From Lepidurus packardi (Eukaryota > Arthropoda > Branchiopoda > Notostraca > Triopsidae): a stretch of DNA of 64,000 bases. A model generated the notes under the pieces. The model was not told the origin of the DNA. It saw only the letters and a program-made list of their open reading frames with translations, and did no database searches. Shown in pieces: positions 22,642 to 33,415 of this stretch. Location of the stretch: contig JAKZAN010000002.1 in NCBI GenBank assembly GCA_023053545.1, positions 12,954,790 through 13,018,789 on the forward strand, read 5' to 3'. Each line of letters begins with the position of its first letter. Position 1 is the stretch's first letter. The position numbers were made by a program, and so were the translations under genes.

Positions 22642-25600
22642 TCACAGACTAATATCTCCATACTGTTGGTTCCAAACCCGGTACGCTTCTAAAGAAGAAT
22701 CCGCTACGCTTCGCCGAACACGCTTTAAAGCTTCTACAAAATCTTCAAATTTTACTGGCCTCAAATGCTGAGCCTCTAAGGATTTAACTCGCTCGGGTCC
22801 TAATTCTAAAGACAAAAAAAACAGCCCAAGCTGTTAACCAAACTACTCGACACTTCTTAAACGTTCATCCAAAAACGAAATAACAAAATCTACCAAGTAT
22901 TCATTCAAAAATACGAACAAAACGAGCCATATCCATGCCAAAAACTTACCTCTAATGGGTGCCAAGGCTGCATCACGGGCTACAGCCGTTAAATCGCTCC
23001 CGGAGTATCCTTCTGTCATCCTGGCGAGTCTTTCAATCTGCGCCACTGAGCAGGAATGTCCGCCTTGCTGTTTGGCAAACAAATGCTGCAGCAATTGAAG
23101 TCTGGCGCTAGTTTCTGGCAAGGTTACATACACCCTTTTGGGAAACCTCCTAAAGAAACCCAAATGAAACAAAAAAAGCCATCTTTTTTAGCCAAGCGAG
23201 CAGAATGAAAGCGGATTTAGCTTCCAATCACTCACCTAAGTACTGCTTCATCCAAATCTTGCGGTCGATTCGTGGCCGCCATGACAAGGATCCTTTCTCC
23301 TTCTTTGTGCGACGCTACTCCGTCAAATTGACACAAAAACTCGGTTTTGATCCTGCGACTGGCTTCGTGCTCGCCTTCGCGGCGCTCGGAGAGCAAGGCA
23401 TCCACCTCATCCATGAATATGACTGACGGCTGCAAATCGCGTGCTAAGGCGAACAAGGCTTTCACCAGCTTCTCCCCTTCGCCCACGTACTTCGAAGTGA
23501 GCGACGAGGCGGAAATATTGAAAAACGTCGCGCGACATTGCGACGACACTGCACGCGCCAGTAAAGTCTTCCCGTTGCCCGGAGGGCCAAACAGCAGTAA
23601 ACCCCGTGCTGGCGCTCGCAAACCCGTAAATAATTCTGGACGTAACGCTGGGAGAATAACTGTCTCTTCCAACGCTTGCTTGGCCAACTAATCAAATCAT
23701 CAAAAAAAGAAAAAATCCAAAATTTATGAGCGATTCGAACTAAACACGCTTGAAATGGACATGAAAGTTGTACTTGATTGCCCGCAATGTCATCGAATTG
23801 CACTTCAGAGCCTCCCTCGATGATTTCCTGCATAATCAGCTGCGCCAATCGCGAATCTACGCCTTTTAAAGCGGCTCCTTGGCCATTGGAGCCGTGACTC
23901 GGGCTCGTACCAGGTTTGAGACGAGGATTAGCGACGTTAGCCCCTTTGGTACTTCTGGACGGCGTGCCAGGAGGCACGTGAACCTTGAAAACACGCAAAG
24001 TCAACTAGTTTCCAAGCCGATCAATCTATCAAAATCAATAGTTTTCCTAGTTTAGGTGCTCCTTACTTGTTTCTTGAGCATCGGAGGGGTTGACGTCGGT
24101 CGGGCCGTCGTTCTCGATGTGGGTAACGGCCGGCGACGAGACGCTGGACCTAAAACGCACATAAATCACATCAAAATCAACTCGTTAGCACACAAATGGA
24201 CTGCGCTGCTCGAAAAGGGAGATACATTCTTCCGAACATGGGACTAGTGAACTCTTCGAGTAGGAGAAAGACAATTTTTCTATTTCTAACTCTAACTTTC
24301 CTTCTACTAACTAACTTTTCTGAAGACAGATCTTTCTTTTGCAAGGTTTCCGGAAGAAGAAATCGCTGGGAATGACCGGAACGGCAGACGTATAGTACCG
24401 GAAATGCAGTATGCAGGCGTAAGCAAAGACTGCACTGCGACAAAACATGTTGTTTGGCTTCGGAATAGAACGAGATGCTGGAGAGGATCAAGGAAAGAAG
24501 GTTCGCGTACCGTTGGTTTGTTCTTTGTGGGCGGCAATGACAGGATCAGCTGTTACCAATTTGGTGGCTTTTGGACTCGAAGTACTGCCACTGGTGCTAC
24601 CTTGAGAAAGGGGACGCAATAAGGGTGGTCGCTTCCAGCGTTCACGAGCTGGACTCGCATTCACGCTCGCGGTTTCTTCTACTGCCAATTGCTGCAAGTG
24701 TGCCAACGAACCTATGGCGAATCAAAGCATTATCGCTAAAGCCTTTGTATGCTGAGGAGTTTACTGAGGAATTCCAGGCGGTCTTTAGCCATGGCAAGGT
24801 TCGTTTTCATCTTCGCTTGGAGTCGAGAAGCTCGTTGGCCAGCTTCGCCTTCCAAAAAGGGGATTTTAATCGAAATCCCGGCTTCTAATTGCGAAATCCC
24901 TTCTTTGTACAGCACTATAGCTTCATCTTTCGTTCCTGAAAGAAGTAATCGATATACTACTAATCGATAATTAGTAATCGATAAACTTCTAATCGATAAA
25001 CTATTAATCCTAATCGATAAATTACTAGTGTTATTTATGATATATGAATTTATTTTGAATTTTATTTATGAATTTATTTGATTTTTTCATGAATTTCTTA
25101 CCCAAATTCTGCTCATCAAGCCTCAATGCTTTGGAAATGAGCTCGAACGCCTTCTGATGGTAGTATTTCTGCTGTTGCTGGGCATCGACAGCAGCATTCT
25201 TGGCATGGTGGGGTTTGTTGGAGTTTGAAGACATTTCTGCTAGTTTGGGGTTGTAGTAATCGGGCTCTGACTCGAGAGAATCACAGGAATCGGGCGCGAG
25301 GTAGTATAAATCCGAGATTTGTTCACTCGATCTTCGTTCGACCCATACATCGACAGTTAATGGCTCGGATTCCGATGATTCTTGACCTTTGTTTTTGGTT
25401 TGTTGTTGCAGTTTCAACTTGTGCTGATCCGGGAGCCGCGAACGTGAACGGAAAAAGAACTGTTTTAGTAAAGCTAATAAAAACCAGAAGACTGCGAGGA
25501 CATAGCGCACCAGTACCATCACGCCATAGAAGATTTGTTTGCATAAGAAGTTGAGGAGCAAAAAAAGCAGGCGTATTATTGCATAAATAGCGCTTGATGT

Positions 25601-25744
25601 GGACGACACAACACTGAACACTCCTTGAGTTGTTCGGGACGGTAAAGCAGCGCCTCCAGGCGGATTTAGCCGGACGCTATCTCGTCGACGCATAGCGGGC
25701 TTTTTGAAACCGAGAGTCACTGAGTTCATAAAGGGGAAGATCAT
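22642..25744 (-). CDS. SPAST: Spastin, AAA microtubule-severing ATPase
   Basis: Eight minus-strand exons: 25744-25102, 24935-24765, 24711-24511, 24149-24067, 23983-23774, 23687-23236, 23149-22950 and 22805-22642; 707 aa. In-frame stops precede the chosen ATG. The N-terminal half has a hydrophobic hairpin-like region (about residues 51-100; [33 protein letters not shown]), as in ER-shaping spastin M1. A MIT domain (about 195-285) has [16 protein letters not shown] and [19 protein letters not shown] basic Ser/Pro linker leads to [16 protein letters not shown] and DDIAGN. The AAA domain has [20 protein letters not shown], Walker A GPPGNGKT (about 470), pore loop SKYVGEGEK, Walker [49 protein letters not shown] and [16 protein letters not shown]. 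The C-terminus is NQQYGDISL. Known role: hexamer that severs microtubules and acts at ER and endosome membranes. Confidence 0.96.
24940..25025. repeat. ATCGAT-rich patch in spastin intron 1
   Basis: Six or more copies of (T)AATCGATA(A/T) in about 85 bp, spaced roughly 11-16 bp apart. Confidence 0.75.
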
Positions 25745-27060
25745 TTATTAGGGTAACATATTCCAAGAAAGTAAAGATTCTTCTAACTGGCACTTTGGGG
25801 ATTTTCTAGGATTCTTTGCAGGGAAGAAAAGTGTGCTTAAGATTCCTCCGGGAACCGGGAAGAAGTGGACGGATGATTTAAATGGACGGTAGTAGATGAT
25901 CCGGCTGCTTACATGCCATGACTGACGCCAAATCGAAGGTTTCTCCCCAATGCGGAGATACGCTTTGCTGAAGCGTGGGTAAGAAGAAACGACGCTTGAG
26001 AAAAGACCTGCGCCGTCTTAGGGCGCCAACCAGGCGAAACCCGGCACTTACTTTCCTAATAATCCAAAAATGTGGTTTCCTTTGTTGTAACTGCTGAGAG
26101 TTGTAGATATGGCACTGCTTTTTGCCTTGATTTTTCCTTTTTGGGGGAGGGGAACAAGAAGCTGATGCAGCAACCTTTCAACCTTGTTTATTGCGATTTC
26201 GCTTATTGCAATCTTTAAGGCTCGGAGAACGTCGTACAACTGTATCTTGGTTGTATTCGTGCACTTTGTACGTTGCTAGCGAGTTTGTTAAATAATGAAA
26301 TGAATTATGGTCACGTTCGTAATCAATATCCATGTGTCCAACCGTGCTGAACAGAACTAGGCAACTTAAATGTGGGCTAATGGGCTGAAATGCTAGAAAA
26401 CAAGTATTGTTTTACTGAACTTTTAACTCCCCGTTTTTGGGTTTACTTGTTAAATTGTACCTCTTTCAAACGTTTGCCTAGCGCTGAATTTCCAAATCTG
26501 TTGAATATTTGTTCTGTGACTTTTCATACCTCGAAAAATAGGATTCTAATTTTGTGCAAATGAGATGTTTTGCTTCCCACTGGAATGCCTTATTTGTTGT
26601 ACCAAAAAGTTCCCTGTAAAAACTAGTTTCTAAAAATGTCCTTTTTGTATTATTTGTAATGTTTGCAATAAAAAGGAAAATTTTTAATATTTTTTGCGTC
26701 ATTTTTCAAAAAATCCGCTAGAAAAGGAGGCGTGGTTTCCGAAATAGACGAATCCTATTGGTGGATTGGACCAAAAAGGGGGCGTGGCTCCTTTTCGAGC
26801 TGGGAAAGCGTTTTCTGGGCTTTTTTCCATAAGGATCCCTGCACGATCAAGGGGGTCCCCTTGAAAAATCGTCAAAAATTGAGAGCCTCGCCCCTTTCCC
26901 CTGTTCCCAACTCCCCTGCTCGGTTTCCTATTCACGATATTCGAGCTCGTAATGCCGAAGCATCACAATTTCGAATATGGGAATAGGAACCTTGCCGGGA
27001 AGGCATATGGTACAGGGAAAGGGAGCCATTAAATATTTCGTTTTTTCGACGAAATAAAGT
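25745..27060. other. Spastin upstream region, no gene seen
   Basis: Should contain the spastin promoter and 5' UTR. Paired CCAAT-like words (ATTGGTGGATTGG) lie near 26758-26770, next to a GGGGGCGTGG box. Short open frames on both strands at 26048-27126 have no domain. Confidence 0.4.
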
Positions 27061-27130
27061 GCCTCGACCGGGAATCGAACCGAGGACCTTTGGGTCCCCA
27101 GTCGTGCGCGTTATCCACGCGGTCATGGGC
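27061..27130 (-). pseudogene. Degenerate tRNA-like element
   Basis: On the minus strand the 70 bases include a perfect B box (GGTTCGATTCC), an A-box-like TGACCGCGTGG and a good D stem (CGCG TGGATAA CGCG). The 3' end TCGAGGC pairs with only the first three bases of the 5' end (GCC). The anticodon stem does not pair. Most likely a tRNA pseudogene or the head of a tRNA-derived SINE rather than a working tRNA. The T-loop region lies at about 27070-27090. Confidence 0.55.
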
Positions 27131-28226
27131 TTATACTACAGATACCTTGAAACTTCCTATAAATACAATGTATGGATTAAGATGGTATACAATGTACATA
27201 GATACATCGTCTGATCCATCTTTCTTCAATTTATAAAAATATGTAACGGCTCGCATAGCCATATCCTTGGATTCTCTAGAAGTTTGCATTGTATTTTTAA
27301 TTCTTTATATAGTATTTTCTTCGCCAAAAATCTGAAAAAATATCCTACATTACTCTTGCTTGTAGGCATCTCTTGTAAGCTGTTCGTCGAACGCGTTGCT
27401 AGTTAAACAAAAAACTCTTTAACTTCAAACAAATTGTTTATTTCTAATAACAAATACATTTATAGAACTCATATGATGCACACAATTATCAAACATCCAA
27501 GTTCGCGCTTTTTTCAAGGAAGTTTGCGGCCTGAAAAGAGAAGGCGCTAGTGTCGAAATTGGGTAGAAATTTCTTAGCGTCGGCCGTACTAGATACTCCT
27601 CGATGTAATGCTGGGAGCTTTCTTGTTGACAAAGCTAAGCGTAACCATTTCGCTCAAAACGTTTGAATGCGAAGTCTCCCTCTGATTGGGCGCGCATCTC
27701 CCCCATGTAAACTTGTCCTTCCAGAGTACCGTACTTACCGCCAATTGCGCCACAGCCAATAGGCTTCATTCTGCTCACACCACGAGTATCGAACGGTTGT
27801 ATCGATTCCGGGTCCGCATTTCACCACTAAAAATAACGATTATTTCTTACTTTTCTACGACAAAATTTACCTCCCTAAAACTAAACCATTATAAACATAA
27901 TTAGAGAAAAATCAGTGCATTTCCAAATACATTGAAATGAAAAGAAACTGGGTAAACAGGGCACTGGCGGAAGTAAACATTTTTTAAAAAACTGGCCACA
28001 CTCTTTAAATGTATATCTTCGGTCTTTGTCTTTTTTTTAAGACGTTTCGGTTCTCAAGCGCCTGAATGACGCTGTTGGTTAATTTTTTTGTATCGTCAAA
28101 AATTTGTCGACTAGAGTAGTAAGGACAGTGATTGAAAAACCAACAAAAACACAAAAAACAATGGCATGGTTCGTCCCCGACAATATTTTCCCCTTAACAC
28201 AAATCTTTGGCTTAATTTAATAAAAT
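27131..28226. other. Spacer with unrecognised short open frames
   Basis: No recognised gene. A minus-strand frame of 44 codons (27769-27635), beginning MKPIGCGAIGGKYGTLEGQV, has coding-like composition. However, a strong GTAAGTAC donor lies inside it at codon 11. Further downstream, after TTCTCTTTTCAG at about 27541, is a short tail frame. Poly(A)-like AATAAA on the minus strand lies near 27437-27444. This could be a small unrecognised minus-strand gene; I could not build a consistent model. Confidence 0.3.
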
Positions 28227-30623
28227 CTAATGAGGACGAGTAAAAACCGAGTCTGAATCATGGCGGGATCGCTGCTGTGAAACCACGCCAGTTCCCCGTG
28301 CTTGTTTCTGCGAGTTCGCGGCCGAAGCGTTGCCTTCCACTCCACTCCGATACGCCAGGAGCTCTCGTATATGTTGAACGATCAGATCTATGGCCACTAC
28401 GAGCCCAATAAACGAAAGAAAAAAAAATGAAAAATAAAATCCTTTATTAGTCCAATTCTCCAAAACTTTCCCATCATTATTCAACCTTTTTTAATTCTTT
28501 TAACGCAAATAAACCAAAAAAGAACTTGCAAAGTGGCGTAGCCTGTATTGATGCACTTTCGGGGAGAAAATCGAAAAAAAAACTGAGCTGACGATGATGA
28601 TCGGCAAAAAAACCAGTAAATTGTCCTATGAATGGCAAAATATAGATCCTTCAAAAGCAAAGTGCACAAGAAAACCATTATGACCTGCCCTTTTTGTAAT
28701 TAAACCATCACAGACCTGATTGTTGCCCCCCAATAATAAGAGAAAAATCAAAGAGCTAAAAAAAAAAATATTTTTTGTCACGATTCATTACTTTTCTACT
28801 TTTTTTTTTTTTAAGCTGGCTTACCCCCATACCGTGGTAAGGCACAATTAAAAGCGTCATCAGTTAAACCAAAATCGGGCCAAAAAAAGTTCGAGTCCAG
28901 AAAAGAAACCCAAAATGTCAACTTTTCGTTTGTTTTTTTTTGGGTAAAACATCCATTCCTCCCATAAACTGGTCAGTTCTTGGCTTTTTACAGGAATGTC
29001 AGTTTTTGTCCCTTTTTCTTTGTCTCTCTGGCAAGAGTGTGTTATCGCAGAGATGCCGACTTGAGTGCCATTGCAGCATTGCATATGAGAATGTCTTGGA
29101 TGTGCTGAACTATCAAGTCAATGGCCACTACAAACGAAGACAGAACCGTTAACGTAATTCATGAAAAACGTCCCAAGTCCTACCCTTTGTTATCCTTTTT
29201 TAAAGATTTTTTTTTTTTTTTTTTTTTGTAAAAAGACGGAAAATAGTACTATACACGCAAACGAATTGTTACCAGTGTTTTCTGCTCCACGAGGTATAAT
29301 TACGTCGGCAAACTTTTTCGTCTAAACAAGAGGAAAATTTAAATTGATGAAAAAATGGATTTTGGGATTTTTTTTTTTTTTACCGGGAGACAAAACTCTT
29401 CAAACGCTGGCTTTACCAACGCAGTATATTGATTGAGCACATGTTCGAGATCACGCCCACGTTCTCTGGTATCTCTTAAAACTAAAACAAACACGATTAA
29501 TAGCGATTTTTTTTTTATGAATTTTATTTATTATTTATTTATGAATTTTATTTATTATTTATTTATTAATTGTATTTTTATTTATGTATTATTGTGATTT
29601 ATTTACTATAATTATTTATTTATATTATTAGTCTGCTTATTAAGCTAATTTTTAAAATTAAATTAAGGCAAACCTCGTCTAGAGAGTCGAGTATCTGCAT
29701 CAGTGTCGACAAACAACTTCATGTGAAATAAATCACGGACTTCTTGGTGGTAAAACACGAGAATTCCTTCGAATAGCACAACATCTGCGGGGTAAATTGT
29801 AATACTTTCATCGGGTTTCCTTTTGGGGATGAATAAATTCATTTAAATGGATCTTTTAGACACATTTTAGGGAGGTTTGACTATTTTACCTTGAATGGTT
29901 TATGAAATCGTAGACAGGAATTGCACAGGGAACGCCCTGAAGGATCTTCCTCAATGTTTGGAGAACAAGTTCATTGTCAAATGCATCTAAAAACGATTTA
30001 GAAAATTAAGTACGTTAATTATGTTACAGAATGAGGGTTGATGAGCGTTTAAGTAGATTGTAGGAACCTGGATGGTCAAAGTTGAAGGAACCTTTGGAAG
30101 CTTTGAGTATTTCAGTGGGATTCAATTCTCGGTAGAAACTGTCTTGGCTGATGCAAACAACTTGGCGTTGATGATGATCCATTTCATCTTGGCCCAACTT
30201 TTCCATGATTTTACTGCACACAGTTGACTGCGTACAGAAAGAGCAAGGCAAAGTTTTAAGTTCCTTTTATAGCAAATTCTTGCCTAGAAAAATAATAAGT
30301 TAACAAGTTTTCAACGAATTTATTGAAGAATAAAAATTAAAATGAGGTTAAAAATAAGATTATTTATTAAACAAAAACAGCTTTAAACGGCTCTAGTAGA
30401 TCTCGACTAGTTTTAGTTTGACTACATAGCAGAGGAGAAGACTATTCTAGAATTTAAAAATAGATTTAAAGAGCTACGGGGCTAAAAAAAATATAAAAAT
30501 AATTACCTTGCCAGATGCTGTGCCTCCAGCCACTCCTATGAGAAACGGAGTTTTGGTCTCGAAACCTTGTAAAACGTATCTGGGAGCTCCCCCATTAGAA
30601 GAAAACCTTCTTACAGCCGCCAT
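28227..30623 (-). CDS. UCK2-like: Uridine-cytidine kinase, long isoform (distal last exon)
   Basis: Exons 30623-30507, 30227-30068, 29986-29890, 29819-29674, 29481-29384, 29321-29273 and 28396-28227; 278 aa. The P-loop [11 protein letters not shown] is split by intron 1 after GK. Other landmarks are [115 protein letters not shown] and [17 protein letters not shown]. The C-terminus ends FTRPH, recalling the RPH end of animal UCK2. Known reaction: ATP-dependent phosphorylation of uridine and cytidine to UMP and CMP, rate-limiting in pyrimidine salvage; cytosolic. All junctions are in frame. A second, nearer terminal exon is listed separately. Confidence 0.95.
29042..29127 (-). CDS. Alternative terminal exon of the uridine-cytidine kinase
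   Basis: After TTTGTAG this exon supplies the same phase and nearly the same residues as the distal last exon: [14 protein letters not shown] against [14 protein letters not shown]. It then ends [14 protein letters not shown] and stop, giving a 250-aa isoform. It lies 146 bp after exon 6, whereas the distal exon is 877 bp away. The two exons are evidently duplicates that diverged after the first 14 codons. Mutually exclusive use is inferred, since each has its own acceptor and stop codon. Confidence 0.8.
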
Positions 30624-33415
30624 TTAAGTTTATTTTTGAGATCTATAAGGTAGAATTTCACTCCTGGTGATAAATCCAAATAGAAAAACGACAGGAAAAA
30701 CGTGACGCTTCCGTCAACGCATGAGGGATGGACAATAGAGACGCGTAGAGGAGGAGTTAGTTTTCAGGAGGCTTTCCTTAGGTAGAACAACTGGTTATAC
30801 TAAACAAACCGACTGGTGCCGCCACGTAGCGTAGCTGGCCCTGCTCTCTTGTTAACTTCCGCATGTTTTCCATAGGGGCGTGTATGAGTGCGCCTGTCAT
30901 CGGCGAATAAAACGTTGGACAAGATAATTTGATAACCGTATACTCGATTTACATGCCGTCTTTTGTTAAAAAAACAGTTACACTCTGTCCAAATATTACA
31001 ATCTTGTTTACTATCACATAGATATATGCTCGATGCAAATTTGTCCAACTAATTAATTTAAGAAATATAAAAACTTGAACTGTCCTTACCTTCCTTGACA
31101 TTTACATGACCTTACTTTATATTTGCATTACCTCCCTTCACTTTAGATTTCTATTAGCTAAAAAATATTGCAAGGGTCTTGTTATTCAATGTTTCGATCT
31201 TTTTCACGTAAAGTAAAAGCAAGTTTTGCCTTTCCGTGCTAAGCTTCCGCGAGTTTATCGCCATCTAGTAGCTTTCCTATACAATACGTGTTGCGTCTTC
31301 GGATTCTGGCTCTAAGTCATCTAAGCCATTTTTTCCTGCAAATGAGTTCATTTCGTCCCAAAAACACGAGAATTCGGTTTGCGTTATCTGCAAAAATCTA
31401 TTCTCAGTAGCAACCATTTTAACAGTCTTCTGAGGGCAACAAGGGGCACGGGATAAATTTGTGTAGGCGGCAGTACAAATCAAATCATGGCTAAACCTAG
31501 TTTACATGAAAACCAACACAATTGGGGAGGGACGCAAAGATACAAAGAATTTTGTGGCGGGGTTTTCACATTGTCCAAGCATTCACACCAAACACAATTA
31601 TCCCTCCACTCTTTCAAGTCCATTGAACATTGGCTCTCCATTTTCCTTTTCTTTCTCCACAAAAACTACTTCGCAGTTGTTTCTCACAGATTAATATGTC
31701 AGAGGCAGGATATTGGTTACGATTATGAATAGGATTCTTCTTGCAAAAATTAGGACACTTTTGTTTCCTTTTCTGTAAGCTATTACGGAGCCCAATCCAT
31801 CCACACACTTGCAACTCGCTTTGTACTCTCGGACACTACAACCTCGCCAAGCACCAATAAATTACTCTTCCACGCTCATCCCGCCAACGGTGAAATCTCA
31901 AAAAAGTAGAAATAAACCAAGTAAGAGGGAAACTAAAAAGGGTACATCGGTATAGAGGTGGGCTACATAAGAACATTTTGCAATCTCCCGTACATTCCCC
32001 AATCAACATTTCTTCCCCCAAATCGCATGATTAACATGTCATATATATTCTAGGTAACTTTTCTTATCTCATATAAAAATATGTCTATATAAGCGAAGCT
32101 TCTGGCGGCCCCTTCATTTTTTAGAATTTGAATTTCTTCTTGTCTCGGTAGTGGAAAAGAAAAGAACAACACCTCCACCCCAAATTTTTGGAAAATTCCT
32201 GTAAACTGCGTTGAAAGATTCTTTTCGGGGAAAAAGAACCTTCCTTTTCCCTTTAAAGTAGATTTAAACAAAAAGAAAAAAAAAAAAAAACAGGCAGTCT
32301 AGTTCCTTTCCGTGATTTTACCGTGTTTGAAAGTTTCCCAAGAATCCCAAGCCAACGAACATTTTCCCCGCCCTACGCCATCTCTTGCCGGCTGAAGTAA
32401 ACACGCACCAAAACAAAAGAAACAGTTTTTGTACAGTTTACCTCACTTTCATAAGCCCGAAAACACAAAAAGGGGAAAACACACAATACAAGACAACTCT
32501 TTTTTTCCCCTATTAAATCATGAATTGATAACGGGTGGTAACAAAACATTTGGAAAACAAAATCTTCGCCATACTTTGTCTGATGCCCATATATCCCAGT
32601 ACTTTTACCAAGCAAAAGTTCCGTTTAACAAACTATGCGTCACTCGGCGGCTAACCAACTCATGACGTCACAACTTGGGAGGGGGATTGCTGGATGGAAT
32701 GTGCCTTTATACATAAAAACCAAAAGAACGAGTCCTAACCTTACATTGATTGTTTTTTGTTGTTTTCTCTTTAGCTTCAATCATGGTTATTACACTATGT
32801 ACAAAGAAGTAAAACCCCCGAACTAATCAAAAGAGTTGATAGTACGGAGGGCCAAAAGAAATTTAAAAAAAAACTCAACAGAATCAGGAAGGGAAACCCT
32901 TGTTCAAACCATAGCCAAAATAATAATAAAAAAAGAAAGTTCTAGACGTGTTACACAGCCCCGCCATGGATTGAAACTTCTAAATTCCCAAAGACGAATG
33001 GTTTTTACTTTTTTCCGCCACTTTCGCTTCACGTGTCCCGATTTGGCTCCATAGACAGCCAATTTACATTCAATAAGCGTTCAATATAAGCTTCGTTCCT
33101 TGCACCGGTATGATGGAAGATGAGCTGATCCCAAGTCTTAAAAACAAAAGAACTTGTTGCTTAACCAAACCCATCTTCTCTTGCTAATCTTGTGAGAACT
33201 CTTTCACTATTGGAACCGAAAGAAACACTCCCCAATAGAGACCGAAACTGTGTATAAAAGAGCCAATTGCATAGGACTTCGTGTACTCCATCTAACGGAG
33301 ATTGACAACCCTAAAAATGAATCACATAGTTAGGAAATAATCCATAAATTGAATTAAAATATCAATCTTTCGTTGAATTTGGGTAAGAAACTGTTTAAAA
33401 GGGTAAGGTTCTCAC
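30624..33415. other. UCK upstream region and ftz-f1 3' flank
   Basis: No gene recognised. On the minus strand at 31412-31277 a frame after TTTTTGCAG reads ITQTEFSCFWDEMNSFAG and ends in an acidic tail before a stop. Nearby frames at 31660-31480 (Cys-rich, LKEWRDNCVWCECLDN) and 31890-31845 (FHRWRDERGRVIYWCLAR) have plausible splice borders. They might be exons of an unrecognised minus-strand gene, but I could not join them convincingly. AT-rich elsewhere. Confidence 0.3.

Noticed and set aside
27061..27130. Functional tRNA gene
   Set aside because: The anticodon stem cannot pair and the acceptor stem pairs at only three positions, despite a perfect B box.
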